In this document: positions 20,301 to 30,498 of the stretch, in pieces | How the letters are laid out: every line of letters starts with the position of its first letter | Numbering within the stretch: the first letter of the stretch is position 1 | Source of the DNA: CADEED01 sp963711635 | Lineage (GTDB): Bacteria > Pseudomonadota > Gammaproteobacteria > Steroidobacterales > Steroidobacteraceae | NCBI GenBank assembly: GCA_963711635.1 | Contig: CAVQEZ010000005.1 | Location: 868,001 to 932,000, forward strand | Direction of reading: 5' to 3' | Length of the DNA: 64,000 nucleotides | Notes under the pieces: generated by a model | What the model saw: only the letters and a program-made list of their open reading frames with translations | What the model was told of the DNA's origin: nothing | The model's database searches: none | Made by a program: the position numbers and the translations under genes

Positions 20301-23300
20301 GGATTGAAATTGCTGACCGATGGACGGGTCACCCAGGTCACCCGGTTCAGCCGGTCGTATGAGTTCGTCATCGTGCGATCGACGTTCGCATCGACAGTCA
20401 GGCGCGAGGTGATGTCCGTGGCCGCGATCGTGCCGGTGGTCGGCAGCGCCGAGGTCAGGCGATTCGCGTACCGCGTCAGGCTGGTCTGATTGCCGAAGGC
20501 GTCGTAACCGAACTTGGTGACGTAGTTCTCCGTGTCCGTCGAGTAGGTGACGCGTCCCAGGGAGTCGTAGACCTTGTAGCTGTAGTTGCCCGCGACGTCG
20601 CGACTGCGATAGGCATCGCCGAACGTGTTGTACGCCACCTCGGTATAGAGCGAAGGAGCCGCGAGATCGGTGCGCGCGACCGTGGCGCCGTTGCCGAGTG
20701 CGGTATCGCCGGCAGCGCTGTCGTAGACGCTGACGCCGACGCTGGGCAGATTGGTGCGCGTCTGCCGGCCGAGCTCGTCGTACTGGTACTCGGTGGCCCG
20801 TTCCAGGGTGGTGCCGAAGGCCTCGCGCTTGAAGCGCAGGTTGCCGAGCGCGTCGTATTCGAACTTCGTCACGAGGCGCGCATTCGAGGTCGATACGCTC
20901 AGCGCGGCCGTGGGGCTCGACTGTGTCACGAAGGTCGAGTCCACCGCCGGCGTGCGCTCGAACGTCATGCGCCCGTTGGCGTCGTACTCGTAGTTCCACG
21001 TGTAGGCGGCTTCGCCTGCGGCGGAAGCCTTCTTGCTCGTGAAGCTCGTCTGGTTGCCGACCTCGTCGTAACCGTAGTGCTCGGACCTGCCGAGCGCATC
21101 CGTGACCCGGATCAGCCGTCCGGCGGCGTCATACAGCGACGTCGTGTTCTGGTCGTTCGCCACCACGGCAACTGCATTCGCCGCCGATACCACGTTCGCC
21201 AGCGTCGAGGAGGCGGATAGCCCTGCCGGCTTGCCGGCATAGACGATGGAGATGTCCTGTCGGCCCGCATCGCTATAGCGCTTTTCGGTCAGGTAGCCTT
21301 CCGCGTCGAGCGTGAAGCGTGAGCGGCCCGCGGCGTCGTACCAGAACAGCGTCGTGCGGTCGCGCGTCGCGTTGACGTTGCTGCCGGCCCAGGTCTGCAG
21401 GCTGGCGAGGTCGGTGGCCTCGGTGGTCGACCGCAGCGTCGCAAACGCGGTCATTCTCACCAGGTTTCCGCCCGCATCGTAGGTATTGCGGATGACGGCG
21501 CCGAGGCCATTCACCGTGAATTCGACGCGGCCGCGCAGATCGAAAGCGGTCCACTGCACGCGGTCGGTGGAATTGATCGTGGTCGCGGCCGCGCCCAGTG
21601 CGCTGACCACGGCCGCGGTGTTCGCGTAGGTGCCCGTCAATGCGGGAGTCGACAGGATGCGCAGGCGGGTCACATTGCCATTGGCGTCGAACAGGCGCTG
21701 CGTGACGATGCCGGCGGCATTGATCGTGTACAGCTCGCGTCCGTCGCGGTCGTAGTACGAACGCGTCAGCCGATCGAGCGAGCCGGTGGAGATCGAGAAG
21801 TTCGCCGTCGTTGGCGCATCGAGACCGGCGAGCGTGGTCATCGTGGCCGCCGACAGTTGCGCGGCGTACCGACGCAACGAGGCGACACGGTTTTCCGCGT
21901 CGTAGGTGGTCTGGGTCACACCACCCAGCGCATCGATGGTATGCGTCAGCCGGTTGACCGCATCGTAGACGTACCAGGTGGAGAAACCGCGCGCATCGAT
22001 CTTGCGCGTCAGATTGTTGCCAGCGTCGTACTTGTACTGGGTGGTGAGATTCAACTTACCCGTGCCCGGATCCACGACCTCCGTGATTCGCCGGCCGAGG
22101 TTGTCGTAGGTGTACTGAGTGGTACGCGGATTCGTGCCACCAAAGCCTTCGGTGACCGTGAGCGTACGGCCCTGTTTGTCGTAGCTGTAAGTGGTGCGCA
22201 GGTTGAGGCCGGAAGGATCGATGGCCACCTGTGTCACGCGGCCGTCGCGGTCGTAGCTGGTGCGCGTCAGGCGTCCATTGGGCTCGGTGACATCCGTCAG
22301 CCGGCCCGCGCCGTCGTACACGTAGGTCGTCGTCAGCGCCAGGCCACCCGTCGCCGAATCCTGCCTGCTGGTCAGTACGCGATCGGCCGCGTCGTACGTG
22401 AAGCTGGTCTGAATGCCGCGGGCATCGGTGTACGTGAGCACGCGGCCCGCACGATCGTAAGTCTTGCCCTCGAGCGCACCGACGCCGTCCGAGGTCGCGG
22501 TCAGGTTGCCGTCCCGATCGTAGGTATAGCTCGTGGTGTTGCCGGCGGCGGTCATCGACAACGTCTGCCCATGACGATTGATCACGGTGCTGGCCGTGAC
22601 GCCTTCCGGCGTCGTCACCGTCATGGTGCGAGTCGAGTCGTCGTAGCTGTAGGTCGTGGTATTCGACAGCGCATCGCGTGTGGTCAGCGTGCGGGAGAAG
22701 CCGTCATAAGTCGTCAGCCGGCGGCCGCCGAGCTGATCGACCGTCGCGGTCGTGCGTCCCAGCCGGTCGTACTCGACCTTGGCGATATTGCCGCGCTGAT
22801 CGGTGATCTGCGTCAGCCGGCCAAAGGCGTCGTAGATCCGCGCTTCGGTGAAGCCGAAGCCGCCACTCGCCGCGTCCCACTTGGTGCTGCCGAGAAGTCC
22901 GCGGTTGTCGTAGGTGTACTCATGTCGCACGCTGCGGGTCGCGTCGACCTGCGTGACCGAGACGTCGTTTTCGCCGAAGGCGTTGTAAGTCAGCGTGACG
23001 CTCGAGCCTTCCACCGTGGTCGTCGTGTTGAGCCTTCCGGCCAGCGTGTAGCTGTAGCTGGACTTGGCATCCCTGGTGCTGTCCGCGCTCGCGGTGAGCG
23101 TCGTGAGCAACGCGGGGGTGACCAGGCCGCCATTCAGCGACGCCACCGAGATGCGGGTGAAGTAAACGATCTTTTCGCTCACCTGGCCGAGCGCGTTGTA
23201 GCGATACTCGGTGCGCTCGCCCAGCTGATTGACTTCGAAGCGCAGCCGGCCATCGTTGTCGTAGTAATAGCGCGTGATGTTGGTCTGCGTGTCGTTCGGT

Positions 23301-26300
23301 CTGGCCGTCGCGGTGACCTTTCGACCCGCGAAGTCGTAGGCGAAAACCACGCCGTACTGGTCCCACACCGCGTCGATCTGCGCCTGCGTGGCGCTCGGAT
23401 TGGCGGCCATGAACGTGGCCAGCGCCTGGCTGCCCTCGCCCGACAACTGGCGGATCACGCGACCCAACAGGTCGTAGCGCACCTGATCGAGGCGCGCTTC
23501 GCTCGTACCGGTCGCGGCACTGGTACTGATCAGGTTGCCGACGCTGTCGTATGCGAAGTTGCTCTGCGTACCCTGGAAGTCGATCGTCTGGACCACTCGG
23601 CCGGCGCCGTCGTACTGGTAGCTGACGGTGCGGGTGGGCGCGGCCGGTGAGGCGTTCGCGGCCGTGCGCAGGCTGGCCAGCGTGCTCGACGCGCTCCAGG
23701 TCAAGGCCTTGTCGAACCGGATCGTCTGGCTGACATTGCTCGCGACGTCGTACACCGTCTCGGTCAGATAACCTTCGGCATCGAGCTCGCCGACCTTGCG
23801 GCCCTGCCCGTCGTAGTAGAAGTAGGTAGACGCGTCGCGTTCCGGATCGGTGGTCGTCTCAGTATCGGTGCCGGCGGAGGTCTTGAGCTGCGCCCAGGTT
23901 CCGCTCGCCCACAGGCTCGAGCTCGTGACATTCGCGTACCGCGTGTTCTGCTTCAGGTGCCCCGCGTTGTCGTAGATGTTCTCGGTGATGTAGCCGGCGG
24001 CATCGAGTGCGCCGATCTGGCGGCCCTCGTTGTCGTAGAAGGAGCGCGTGCGCCGGTCTTTCGCGGCGTTGGGCACGATCCGGAACGCCGAACCGGTCGA
24101 GGTCAGGTCGACCGGCAGCACCTGGTCGGTTGCACGTGGCACCGCGATGGTGTTCGCATAGCTGATCGTGTCGGTGATGCGGCCCAATCCGTCGTAGTTG
24201 ATCTGCGTGACCGCGCCGACCGCGTCGATCGTGTAGACCAGCCTGCCGGCCAGGTCATAGACGCTGCGAGTCACCTGGTCGGTCCCGGGGCTGGTGCCCG
24301 CCTCGGTACGGCAGGTAGCGAGCGTCACGGTCGTGGGATTCCCCGAGGCATCGACCAGCGAGGCCAGACGAGTGCCGCTCAACAGCACCGAGTACTGGAT
24401 CGACTTGATCAGCTGGCTGGCCTTGTCATAGATGAACTCGGTCAGCGTGCCATCGCCATCGACCTGAGCGACCTTGCGATCGGCCTCGTCGTAGAGGAAG
24501 AACTGCCGCACGCCCGTCGGATCGGTCACGATGCGCAGCCTTCCGCTGGCATCATAGGAATACGTGGTGATGCCCAGGCTGGTGAGCGCGCTCGCCGTCC
24601 CGTTCGCAACGCTGATCAGCTCGCCAGCCGTGTTGTAGGTCTCGGTCGTGACCAGCCCGTTGGCCAGGGTCGTCGTGATCTTGCGGTTGGCATCGTCGTA
24701 GGTGCTCAGCGTGGTGACCAGGCTGGTCGCGGAATTCCACCGCGTCGCCGAGAGTGCGCGGCCCAGACCGTCATAGGTGTAGGTCGTCGCATACGAAATG
24801 TTCGGCGTCAGCGGGTTGGGCGTGTTGGCGCTGCCGCGCGCCTCGATTGTCTGCAGCAGCTGGCCGCGCTGGTCATAGACGAACCTGGTGATCGACGGCG
24901 TGCCCGTGCCGGCGCCGGTGGTCGCATCGTTCGAGACGTACGATGTCAGGGTCGTGACGTTGTCGCGGAAGTCATAGGCGTAGTCGACACGCTCGAGCAG
25001 CGCCTTGTTGGCTGCCACTCCGCTCCAGGTCACGAGATCGCTCTCGGTGAAGGTGCTGCCCGTGTAAAGGGCGCTGCGATAGTTGAGCGTGGTGGTGCGC
25101 TGACCCGCGCCGTTGTAGCGGTGTTCGGTCACGCGTCCGTCGGCGTCGATTTCGAAACGCAGATGGCTCTCGCTGGTCGTCGTGTTGCCGTCGTACACGT
25201 AACGCGTCGTGAGCGGCGTGCCGGGCTGGCCGGTGCCGGCGCCATCCGGATCCGGCACGACGTAGTTGATCTCGGTGAGGAGCTGGTTGAAGTTGTCGTA
25301 GGTGCGCGTGACTGTATTGCCCAGGCTGTCGCGGCTCGAGAGCAGGTTGCCCTTCGTGTCGTAGCCCAGGGTGGTGACGCGGTTGAGACCGCTGGGATCT
25401 TCGGTCACCGAGGTGACGTTGCCGTCCGCGTCATAGCCGTAACGCGTTTCCAGGCGCGCGCCTCCCACCGTCGGGCTCAGCACGCTCGTCAATCTGCCTG
25501 CGCTGTCCTGTGTATAGGTCGTGGTGCGGGTCAGCGCATCCACGACGTCGGTCTGCAGGTACACCGCCCCGCCCGACGAGTACGAGCTGTAGTTCAGCGT
25601 CGTCAGCCGACCCATGGCGTCGGTGAAGGTCTTGACCCGATAGGCACCATTGATCTGCTGGTACGTGAAGGCGATCGAGCTGCCGTCCTTCTGCGTGATC
25701 GAAGCCACGCGCTTGCTGGTGCCGTCGTACGTGTACGTCGTGGTGTACGTCACGCCATCTGCCACGGAGTTGTCCCCCGGGGTCAGATCCACCGTAACCG
25801 TCCTCAGCCGGTTGTTGGTGGTGTCGTCGTACGCGTAGCGCACCACGGTCTGCGTGACGCTGTTGCTCGCGACACTGATCGACGTGAGGTTGTTGCCGGT
25901 GTACGTGAGCGTCGTAACCTGGCCCGACGCGTCCGTGATCGTCGTGAGCAGGCCGCTGGTCGCGTTGTACGTATAGGAGATCGTGTTGCCGTCGACGTCC
26001 TTGCTCGCGGTCAGCTGGCCGCTGGAGTTATAGGTCTCGGTATTGCGGCCTGACCCGTCCTGCCAGGTCCAGGTGCCGCTCGAATTGGTCAGGGTGTCGT
26101 GTGAGCCATCGCCCTCGGTGCTCACGTACTTCGCCAGCGTGGTGTTATAGCTGTACACCACTTCGCGTCCGTCGCCGAACACCTTGGTGATGGTGCTGCC
26201 GGCCGCGTTCAGAGTGCCCTGGAGGTTGTAGACTTTCTGCGCGACGCCCAGGCGCCAGTTGTCGCCGTTGTCATCGGTCATCAGGCCCTGCGAGTTGTAG

Positions 26301-26503
26301 GTCCTCACCAGCGCCAGGTCCAAACCCAACGCCGTCAACACATCGTCCTGGCTCTGCAGGATGAGGTTGCCGGTGGCGGTGTTTACGTACGCCCGGTCGC
26401 GCCCGCGCCCCATGTTTGCCGCGCCCGACATTCCCGATCCGCCGAGCGCGGACGCCGAAGAACCGAACAGACCCAAGCCCGACCCACTGACGACTGCGAC
26501 CAT
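10806..26503 (-). CDS. Giant RHS/YD-repeat polymorphic toxin (about 5,230 residues), two frameshifts in this sequence
   Basis: One gene split over three frames: 18,641-26,503, about 16,605-18,665, and 10,806-16,610. The total length leaves remainder two on division by three, so two single-base insertions, near 18,661-18,670 and 16,591-16,610, restore one frame. The ATG at 26,503 has GGAAGGG upstream. The N terminus (VAVVSGSGLGLFGSSASALG) has no clear signal peptide. The architecture is: YD block 1, an array of beta-sandwich-like modules, YD block 2 of about 25 repeats, a LysM domain, a Gly/Ala-rich hydrophobic region, then a linker and a C-terminal nuclease-like domain. RHS shells encapsulate and deliver C-terminal toxins to competitors; delivery route here is unknown, since no PAAR or TcB domain is visible. 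An immunity candidate follows immediately. Confidence 0.9.
12340..13070 (-). other. Hydrophobic Gly/Ala-rich region of the RHS protein
   Basis: About 240 residues rich in Gly, Ala and Val. It begins with a strong helix (GVIGMIIMVVVAIVVAYFTA) and continues with two related copies of a unit containing GAQDKFSWSAVAKAAIGGAV and GVQDKFSWRDVAASAAGAAV. Such pre-toxin regions in RHS and CDI proteins are thought to help translocation through the inner membrane; that role is inferred here. The duplicated QDKFSW motif marks an internal repeat of about 70 residues. Confidence 0.7.
13180..13312 (-). other. LysM-like domain in the RHS protein
   Basis: The segment DTLRAIAQRLWGDGSLWYVL followed by ADENGLSDPDAQLVEGMIIR and VP matches the LysM consensus (D/TLxxIAxxxxG, NxL.., LxxGxxLxIP). 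LysM binds N-acetylglucosamine polymers such as peptidoglycan. Its place between the shell and the toxin suggests a role in attachment to, or crossing of, the target envelope. Confidence 0.8.
13330..15480 (-). repeat. YD-repeat block 2 and RHS core end
   Basis: After the module array the YD pattern resumes: QTVDRWGNILTSTDAFGAVT, YYDALGRLIATRDANGNVNA and so on to QSYDLDGNLALFQDQGAPDK. The block ends with a partial RHS-core-like close (NADGQIIGNGKSRYFFANGQ) rather than the canonical DPxGL(X)n cleavage motif. This suggests the shell is built from two YD blocks with the beta-sandwich array between them. Confidence 0.85.
15490..18940 (-). repeat. Array of about ten beta-sandwich-like modules inside the RHS protein
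   Basis: Eight modules of about 75-90 residues start with a Trp-containing strand and end in a YxYxLxYxxGxxxPxAxxTGTxTV-like strand. Their approximate first strands are at 18,940 (VYWTASPD), 18,243 (LMWTAPVD), 17,920 (MQWAPPTG), 17,206 (LQWAAPTQ), 16,918 (VSWQRNAD), 16,592 (ISWSYPKQ), 16,257 (LRWTTPAS) and 15,749 (IYWSDPSD). Two longer modules of about 110 residues are related to each other and start at 18,540 (IYDNMIDVSWAS) and 17,536 (MYNNELDLTFAT). They resemble fibronectin III or Ig folds, which is inference. Both frameshifts of the gene lie in this block. Confidence 0.7.
18940..26400 (-). repeat. YD-repeat block 1 of the RHS protein
   Basis: Roughly 2,450 codons of tandem, degenerate units of about 20-23 residues built on the pattern YDxxGRLxxxxDxxGxxTxYxYD, for example TTYTYDGLGRALSATRWNSA and YYDRDGRELYTINAAGIVTQ. 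On the DNA the sites show as recurring 'gtcgta' and 'gccgtcgta' words on the plus strand. These units make the spiralling beta-sheet wall of RHS/Tc shells. The block starts after NTATGNLILQSQDDVLTALG, a region typical of the N terminus of these proteins. Confidence 0.9.
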
Positions 26504-26625
26504 TGTTGACCCTTCCCTTTGTTCGCCGGGAGCGGAACTGCGCCAGGCGACAATTGCTTGTCCAGGGTTTCAGCGAGTGGTTTAGGATCTCGACCGAAGC
26601 AATTCGTGGGCGGAGGGGTTCGAAC
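26504..26625. promoter_or_regulatory. Divergent intergenic region between RHS and SMP-30 genes
   Basis: The 122 bases hold the ribosome-binding sites of both genes (GGAAGGG reading left for RHS; GGAGGGG at 26,612-26,618 reading right for the SMP-30 gene) and must include divergent promoters. I could not identify confident -35/-10 pairs. Confidence 0.45.
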
Positions 26626-27660
26626 GTGCGAAGCCAGGGGTATCGGGCCGGTTTGCTCGCCGCCTTGGTGGCGTGCTCCGCCTGGGGGATGACATTGAAG
26701 ACCAACGCCGCCGAGACCTACGCGACGCTCGAATCCCTCGACAAGCGCTTCGACGCGCTGATCCCGCCGGACACGAAGATCGAAAAGATCGCCGACGACC
26801 TGGACTGGTCGGAAGGTCCGCTCTGGGACGACACCCGCAAGACGCTGCTGTTCTCCGACATTCCGCGCAATGTGGTCATGCAGTGGCACGCGGACAAGGG
26901 CGTGTCGCGCTTCCTCGAGAACAGCGGCTACACCGGCGCCACGCCGTTCACCGGCCGCGAACCCGGCTCGAACGGCCTCACCTTCGACCCGCACGGCCGC
27001 CTGACACTGTGCCAGCACGGCGACCGGCGCGTGTCACGCCGCGAGGCGGACGGAACCATGGTCGCGCTGGCGACGAGCTACGACGGCAAACGGCTCAACA
27101 GTCCGAACGATCTCGTTTACGACAGCCAGGGCGCGCTGTACTTCACGGACCCGCCTTACGGCCTGCCCGGCACATTCAAGGACGCGACCAAGGAGCTGCC
27201 CTACCAGGGCGTCTACCGGGTCGCGAACGACGGCAAGATCACGCTGGTCGCCAAGGATCTCGAAGCGCCGAACGGACTCGCCTTCACGCCCGACTACAAA
27301 ACCCTGTACGTCGCCAACTCGCAGAAGGAGAAGCCGATCTGGAAGGCCTACAAGGTCAATCGGGACGGCAGTCTCGATGCGGGCCGCCTGTTCGCGGACT
27401 CCAGCAAGCTCTACAAAGACGGCGATGGCGTGCCCGACGGCCTCAAGGTGGACGTGAAGGGCCACGTGTTCGCCACCGGACCCGGTGGCGTGCTCGTGTA
27501 CACGCCGGACGGCACCCTGCTCGGCCGCATTCTCACCGGAGTGCCCACGGCGAACGTGGCCTGGGGCGAAGACGGCGCGACGCTGTTCATCACCGCCAAT
27601 CATCGCGTGCTGCGACTACGTACCAAGACCCAGGGCATGCCGCTGCCGGTCTCGAAGTAA
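26626..27660 (+). CDS. SMP-30/gluconolactonase/LRE family protein, exported
   Basis: About 344 residues from the GTG at 26,626, which has GGAGGGG seven bases upstream; the frame is open back to 26,503 but without a ribosome-binding site. The N terminus (RSQGYRAGLLAALVACSAWG...NAAE) is a Sec-type signal. The body is a six-bladed propeller with SMP-30 landmarks: metal-ligand Glu in WSEGPLWDD, GSNGLTFDPHGRL, RLNSPNDLVYDSQGALYFTD, APNGLAFTPDYKTLYV (ligand Asn) and DGVPDGLKVDVKGHVF (ligand Asp). The family hydrolyses sugar lactones with a divalent metal. It is followed by a ThuA-like gene 23 bases downstream, a pairing that suggests periplasmic sugar metabolism. Confidence 0.88.
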   Translation: MRSQGYRAGLLAALVACSAWGMTLKTNAAETYATLESLDKRFDALIPPDTKIEKIADDLDWSEGPLWDDTRKTLLFSDIPRNVVMQWHADKGVSRFLENSGYTGATPFTGREPGSNGLTFDPHGRLTLCQHGDRRVSRREADGTMVALATSYDGKRLNSPNDLVYDSQGALYFTDPPYGLPGTFKDATKELPYQGVYRVANDGKITLVAKDLEAPNGLAFTPDYKTLYVANSQKEKPIWKAYKVNRDGSLDAGRLFADSSKLYKDGDGVPDGLKVDVKGHVFATGPGGVLVYTPDGTLLGRILTGVPTANVAWGEDGATLFITANHRVLRLRTKTQGMPLPVSK

Positions 27661-27683
27661 AGAATTTCAACGAAGGGGATCCA

Positions 27684-28449
27684 ATGCTTTCACGCCGACT
27701 CTCGATCGGATTGATCACCGTTGCGCTTGCAGTGACATCGTTCAGCACGGCGGCCTTCGCCAAGGACAAAGCGCGCGTGCTGATCTATTCGGGCAGCACC
27801 GGCTATCGCCACGAGTCCATTCCGGCGGCGGTCGCTTCCATCAAGACGCTGGGTGACGAAGGCCGGCTACGTCATCGATACCAGCGAGGATCCGGAAGTC
27901 TTCACGGCCGAAAATCTCGCCAGGTACAAGGCGCTGGTGCTGGTGAGCAATTCCACCGATCCGAAGAAGCCCGAGTCCGAATGGTTCACCGGCTCGAAGC
28001 GCGACGCGCTGCAGGGCTTCCTCAAGGCCGGCAAGGGCGTGATCGGCCTGCATGCCGCGGCCGACTCGCACTATCTCTGGGGCTGGTACGGCCAGATGAT
28101 GGGCGGCTACTTCGAACGCCATCCCAAGGGCACGCCCAAGGGCGTGGTCACCGTGGTCGACGCCGGACACCCGGCCACGGCCAAACTACCGAAGACGCTC
28201 GAGCGCAACGACGAGTGGTACTACTACAAGGACTTCGATCCGACGGTGCGCGTGCTGGTCACCATCGACCCCAGGACCATTGGCGATACCGGCGAGGCCG
28301 ACGTGAATCCGAATCCACTGGTGTGGTGCCACGACTTCGGCGGCGGGCGCGTGTTCTACAGCGCCCTCGGCCACACCAATGAATCCTGGAGCGAGCCCTA
28401 CATGATCGATCTCATGACGGGCGCGCTGGCCTACGCCGCCGGCAAGTAG
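27684..28449 (+). CDS. ThuA-like domain protein, exported, one frameshift
   Basis: About 254 residues once one extra base near 27,859-27,864 (GACGAAGGCCGG, read as GAC-GAA-GCC-GG) is removed; gene length modulo three is one, as expected for a single insertion. The ATG at 27,684 has AAGGGG nine bases upstream. The signal peptide is LSRRLSIGLITVALAV..AFA. The ThuA-like fold (glutamine-amidotransferase-like, without its catalytic Cys) is recognised by ARVLIYSGSTGYRHESIPAA, KGVIGLHAAADSHYLWGWYG, GGYFERHPKG and GGGRVFYSALGHTNESW. ThuA proteins act in sugar use. The stop abuts the stop of the convergent aldo/keto reductase gene with no gap. Confidence 0.82.
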
Positions 28450-29415
28450 CTAGCCGTCGAAGCGCTGATCCCAGTATTTCTCCATGCGCGCGCGCATGCC
28501 CGCATCGGGCATGCGGCCGCGCGCCGCGCCGAGGTTGTCCTCGAGATGCGACAGCTTGGTCATGCCCGGAATGGCCGCCGTCACCGCCGGGTGCGACACC
28601 ACGTACTTCAGGAATATCTGGCCCCAGCTATGGGCGTCGATCTCCGCCGCCCAGTCGGGTAACTCGGCACTGCCGACCCGCGAGAACAGGTTGCCTTCGC
28701 GCCGTCCGCCGAATGGCAGATTGATCAACACGCCGACGCGCCGTTCCAGCGCCGCGGGCAACACGTCTTCGGCCGCCGCGCGATTCGCCAGCGAGTAGTC
28801 GACCTGGATGAAGTCCAGCGGCTGCGTCCTGATGAGATTGACCATGGCATCGTGCTGGGCGCCGTTCGACGTCGTGATGCCCAGGTAGCGGATCACGCCC
28901 TTGCGCTTCAGGTCGTTCAGGTGCGGGAACAACACGTCGACGCCGTTCAGGCTGTGGATCTGCACCAGATCGAGCACGTCGGTTTTCAGGCGCCGCTTCG
29001 ACTCCTCGATCATGGCCACGCCCGCCGCAAGGTTGCCCTTGTCGGCCGTGACCTTGGTGGCAATGAAGGCCTGTTTGCGATTGCCGATGTCGGTCAGCAG
29101 GTCACCGATGACTTCCTCGGATTGCCGGTAGGCCGGCGCGGTATCGATGATCGAGGCACCCGCGGCGGTGAGGCTCTTGAGAACCTCACGCCGCGCCGCG
29201 CGTTCTTCCGGGGTCGTCGGGCTGTAGTTGTTAGTCCCCACGCCGATGACGGCGAGCCGCTCGCCCGTCGAAGGCACGGCCTTGGTCATGAGCCGGGCCG
29301 TTGACTGCCTGGGGGCTTCTTCCTTGGGCTTGGTGCTCTGCGCGCCCCAGGCGCCCCATGAGCTCATACCCGCGATTGCCAAACCGGTCTTGATGACCTC
29401 CCGACGTCCCTTCAC
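28450..29415 (-). CDS. Aldo/keto reductase with Tat-like signal
   Basis: 321 residues. The N terminus GRREVIKTGLAIAGMSSWG contains a twin arginine followed by a hydrophobic stretch, suggesting Tat export, although a missing Phe/Leu after RRxx makes it non-canonical. The AKR barrel follows with the catalytic Asp/Tyr in IDTAPAYRQSEE, Lys in FIATKV and His in DLVQIHSLNG, and ITTSNG and QVDYSLANR further on. The substrate is unknown. The start is a GTG overlapping the TGA of the upstream VOC gene by four bases, so translation is probably coupled. Confidence 0.85.
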   Translation of the reverse strand: MKGRREVIKTGLAIAGMSSWGAWGAQSTKPKEEAPRQSTARLMTKAVPSTGERLAVIGVGTNNYSPTTPEERAARREVLKSLTAAGASIIDTAPAYRQSEEVIGDLLTDIGNRKQAFIATKVTADKGNLAAGVAMIEESKRRLKTDVLDLVQIHSLNGVDVLFPHLNDLKRKGVIRYLGITTSNGAQHDAMVNLIRTQPLDFIQVDYSLANRAAAEDVLPAALERRVGVLINLPFGGRREGNLFSRVGSAELPDWAAEIDAHSWGQIFLKYVVSHPAVTAAIPGMTKLSHLEDNLGAARGRMPDAGMRARMEKYWDQRFDG

Positions 29416-30431
29416 TTCTTCCTCCTGGCTCCTGCCTTCTTGGCCTTGGCTTTCTTTGCCTTGGCCTTCTTCGCGGGCGCCTTCTTCTTCGGCGCCGACT
29501 TGCGCGATTTCCCGGCCACCTTCTTGGCGGCCTTCTTCGCAGCCTTCTTTACGACCTTCTTCTTCGCCGCAGGTTTCTTGGCGGCCTTGGCTTTCGCCTT
29601 GGGCTTGGACTTGGGTTTGGATTCCGTGGCAGCCTTCGGCTGTTCCGCGCCCGCAGCCGCGGCCGGCGTCGACACGATCGAGAACGCTGCGCCAGCCGGA
29701 TCGAAAAAGCAGGCGATGCGACTGCCGCCCGGCACATCCATCGGCGCAGCCAGCGACTGGGCGCCAGTCGACGTCGCCAGGCTATGACCCTTGTCGGCGT
29801 TGGGCACCTGTACGTACGGCATCCAGCTCGGCGGCATCTGCGTCTTGGACGACGGAATGTACATGCCGCCGCGTTGCACACCGTTCTGGCCGAAGATCAG
29901 GTAGATCCCGTTCGGGCCCATGTCCATGCGCTGAATCGCGTCCCATCCGAACAGCCCGCTGTAGAACGCAAATGCGGCCTCGTGGTCGGTGGTGGCGAGC
30001 TCGTGCCAGGAAAACGATCCCGGCGGGGGCATGCCCGGTGACTCGGGACGCGCATTCTCCGGATCGATGATGGCGAAGGCCGCGCCCTGCGGGTCCTTGA
30101 TGATGGCGTAGCGTCCCGCGCCCTGCATGTCGCTGGGGGCTTTCATGACGGAACCGCCGGCGCGCACCGCGGCCTCAGCCGTGCCATCGACATCGCGCGT
30201 GCCGATGTACTGCACCCAGTGCGAGGGCATGTCCGCGGGAAGGTCGGCGGTGATTTCCATGATGCCCGCGACCGGCCCGACGTCCGCGTGACAGACCGTG
30301 TAGGCCGGATCCAGCGGCCAGGGCATGGTCTTCCACCCGACGAGTTTGGAATAGAATTTTTTCGCGCCCGGCACGTCGCGTGTCATCAACTGATGCCAGA
30401 CAAATCGGCCGCGCACGTCAACAGCTTCCAT
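29412..30431 (-). CDS. VOC-family protein (two glyoxalase-like modules) with lysine-rich histone H1-like tail
   Basis: About 339 residues; I take the ATG at 30,431, with GGAG eight bases upstream, over the longer frame to 30,593. Two VOC modules are visible: FVWHQLMTRDVPGAKKFYSK (residue 10) to AIIKDPQGAAFAIIDP, and FSWHELATTDHEAAFAFYSG to ACFFDPAGAAFSIV. The last about 80 residues are almost purely Lys, Ala, Pro and Ser in PKSKPKAKAKAAKKPAAKKK-like repeats, as in bacterial histone H1 and AlgP tails. VOC pairs often act as dioxygenase, lyase or resistance folds; the function here is open. The basic tail suggests nucleic acid or polyanion binding. It is translationally coupled to the aldo/keto reductase. 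Confidence 0.85.
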   Translation of the reverse strand: MEAVDVRGRFVWHQLMTRDVPGAKKFYSKLVGWKTMPWPLDPAYTVCHADVGPVAGIMEITADLPADMPSHWVQYIGTRDVDGTAEAAVRAGGSVMKAPSDMQGAGRYAIIKDPQGAAFAIIDPENARPESPGMPPPGSFSWHELATTDHEAAFAFYSGLFGWDAIQRMDMGPNGIYLIFGQNGVQRGGMYIPSSKTQMPPSWMPYVQVPNADKGHSLATSTGAQSLAAPMDVPGGSRIACFFDPAGAAFSIVSTPAAAAGAEQPKAATESKPKSKPKAKAKAAKKPAAKKKVVKKAAKKAAKKVAGKSRKSAPKKKAPAKKAKAKKAKAKKAGARRKK

Positions 30432-30498
30432 AAACGGATCTCCGTGGAGTGGGACGAAAGGTTGGGCGCCGATCATAGCCGGCGCGTCCGCAAATGTT

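Noticed and set aside
11745..26053. Very long open frames on the plus strand (for example 11,745-15,428, 21,857-23,650 and 23,957-26,053)
   Set aside because: They are antisense to the RHS gene, rich in Arg, His, Asp and Val from inverted repeat codons, show no domain and have no ribosome-binding site. They are shadows of a GC-rich repetitive coding strand.
10806..26503. CRISPR array or intergenic tandem repeat
   Set aside because: Recurring words are degenerate codons of YD repeats with no constant repeat or spacer lengths, inside a coding frame.
8799..26503. Mobile genetic element carrying the RHS locus
   Set aside because: No transposase, integrase, direct repeats or tRNA attachment site flank it, and codon composition looks like the rest of the window.
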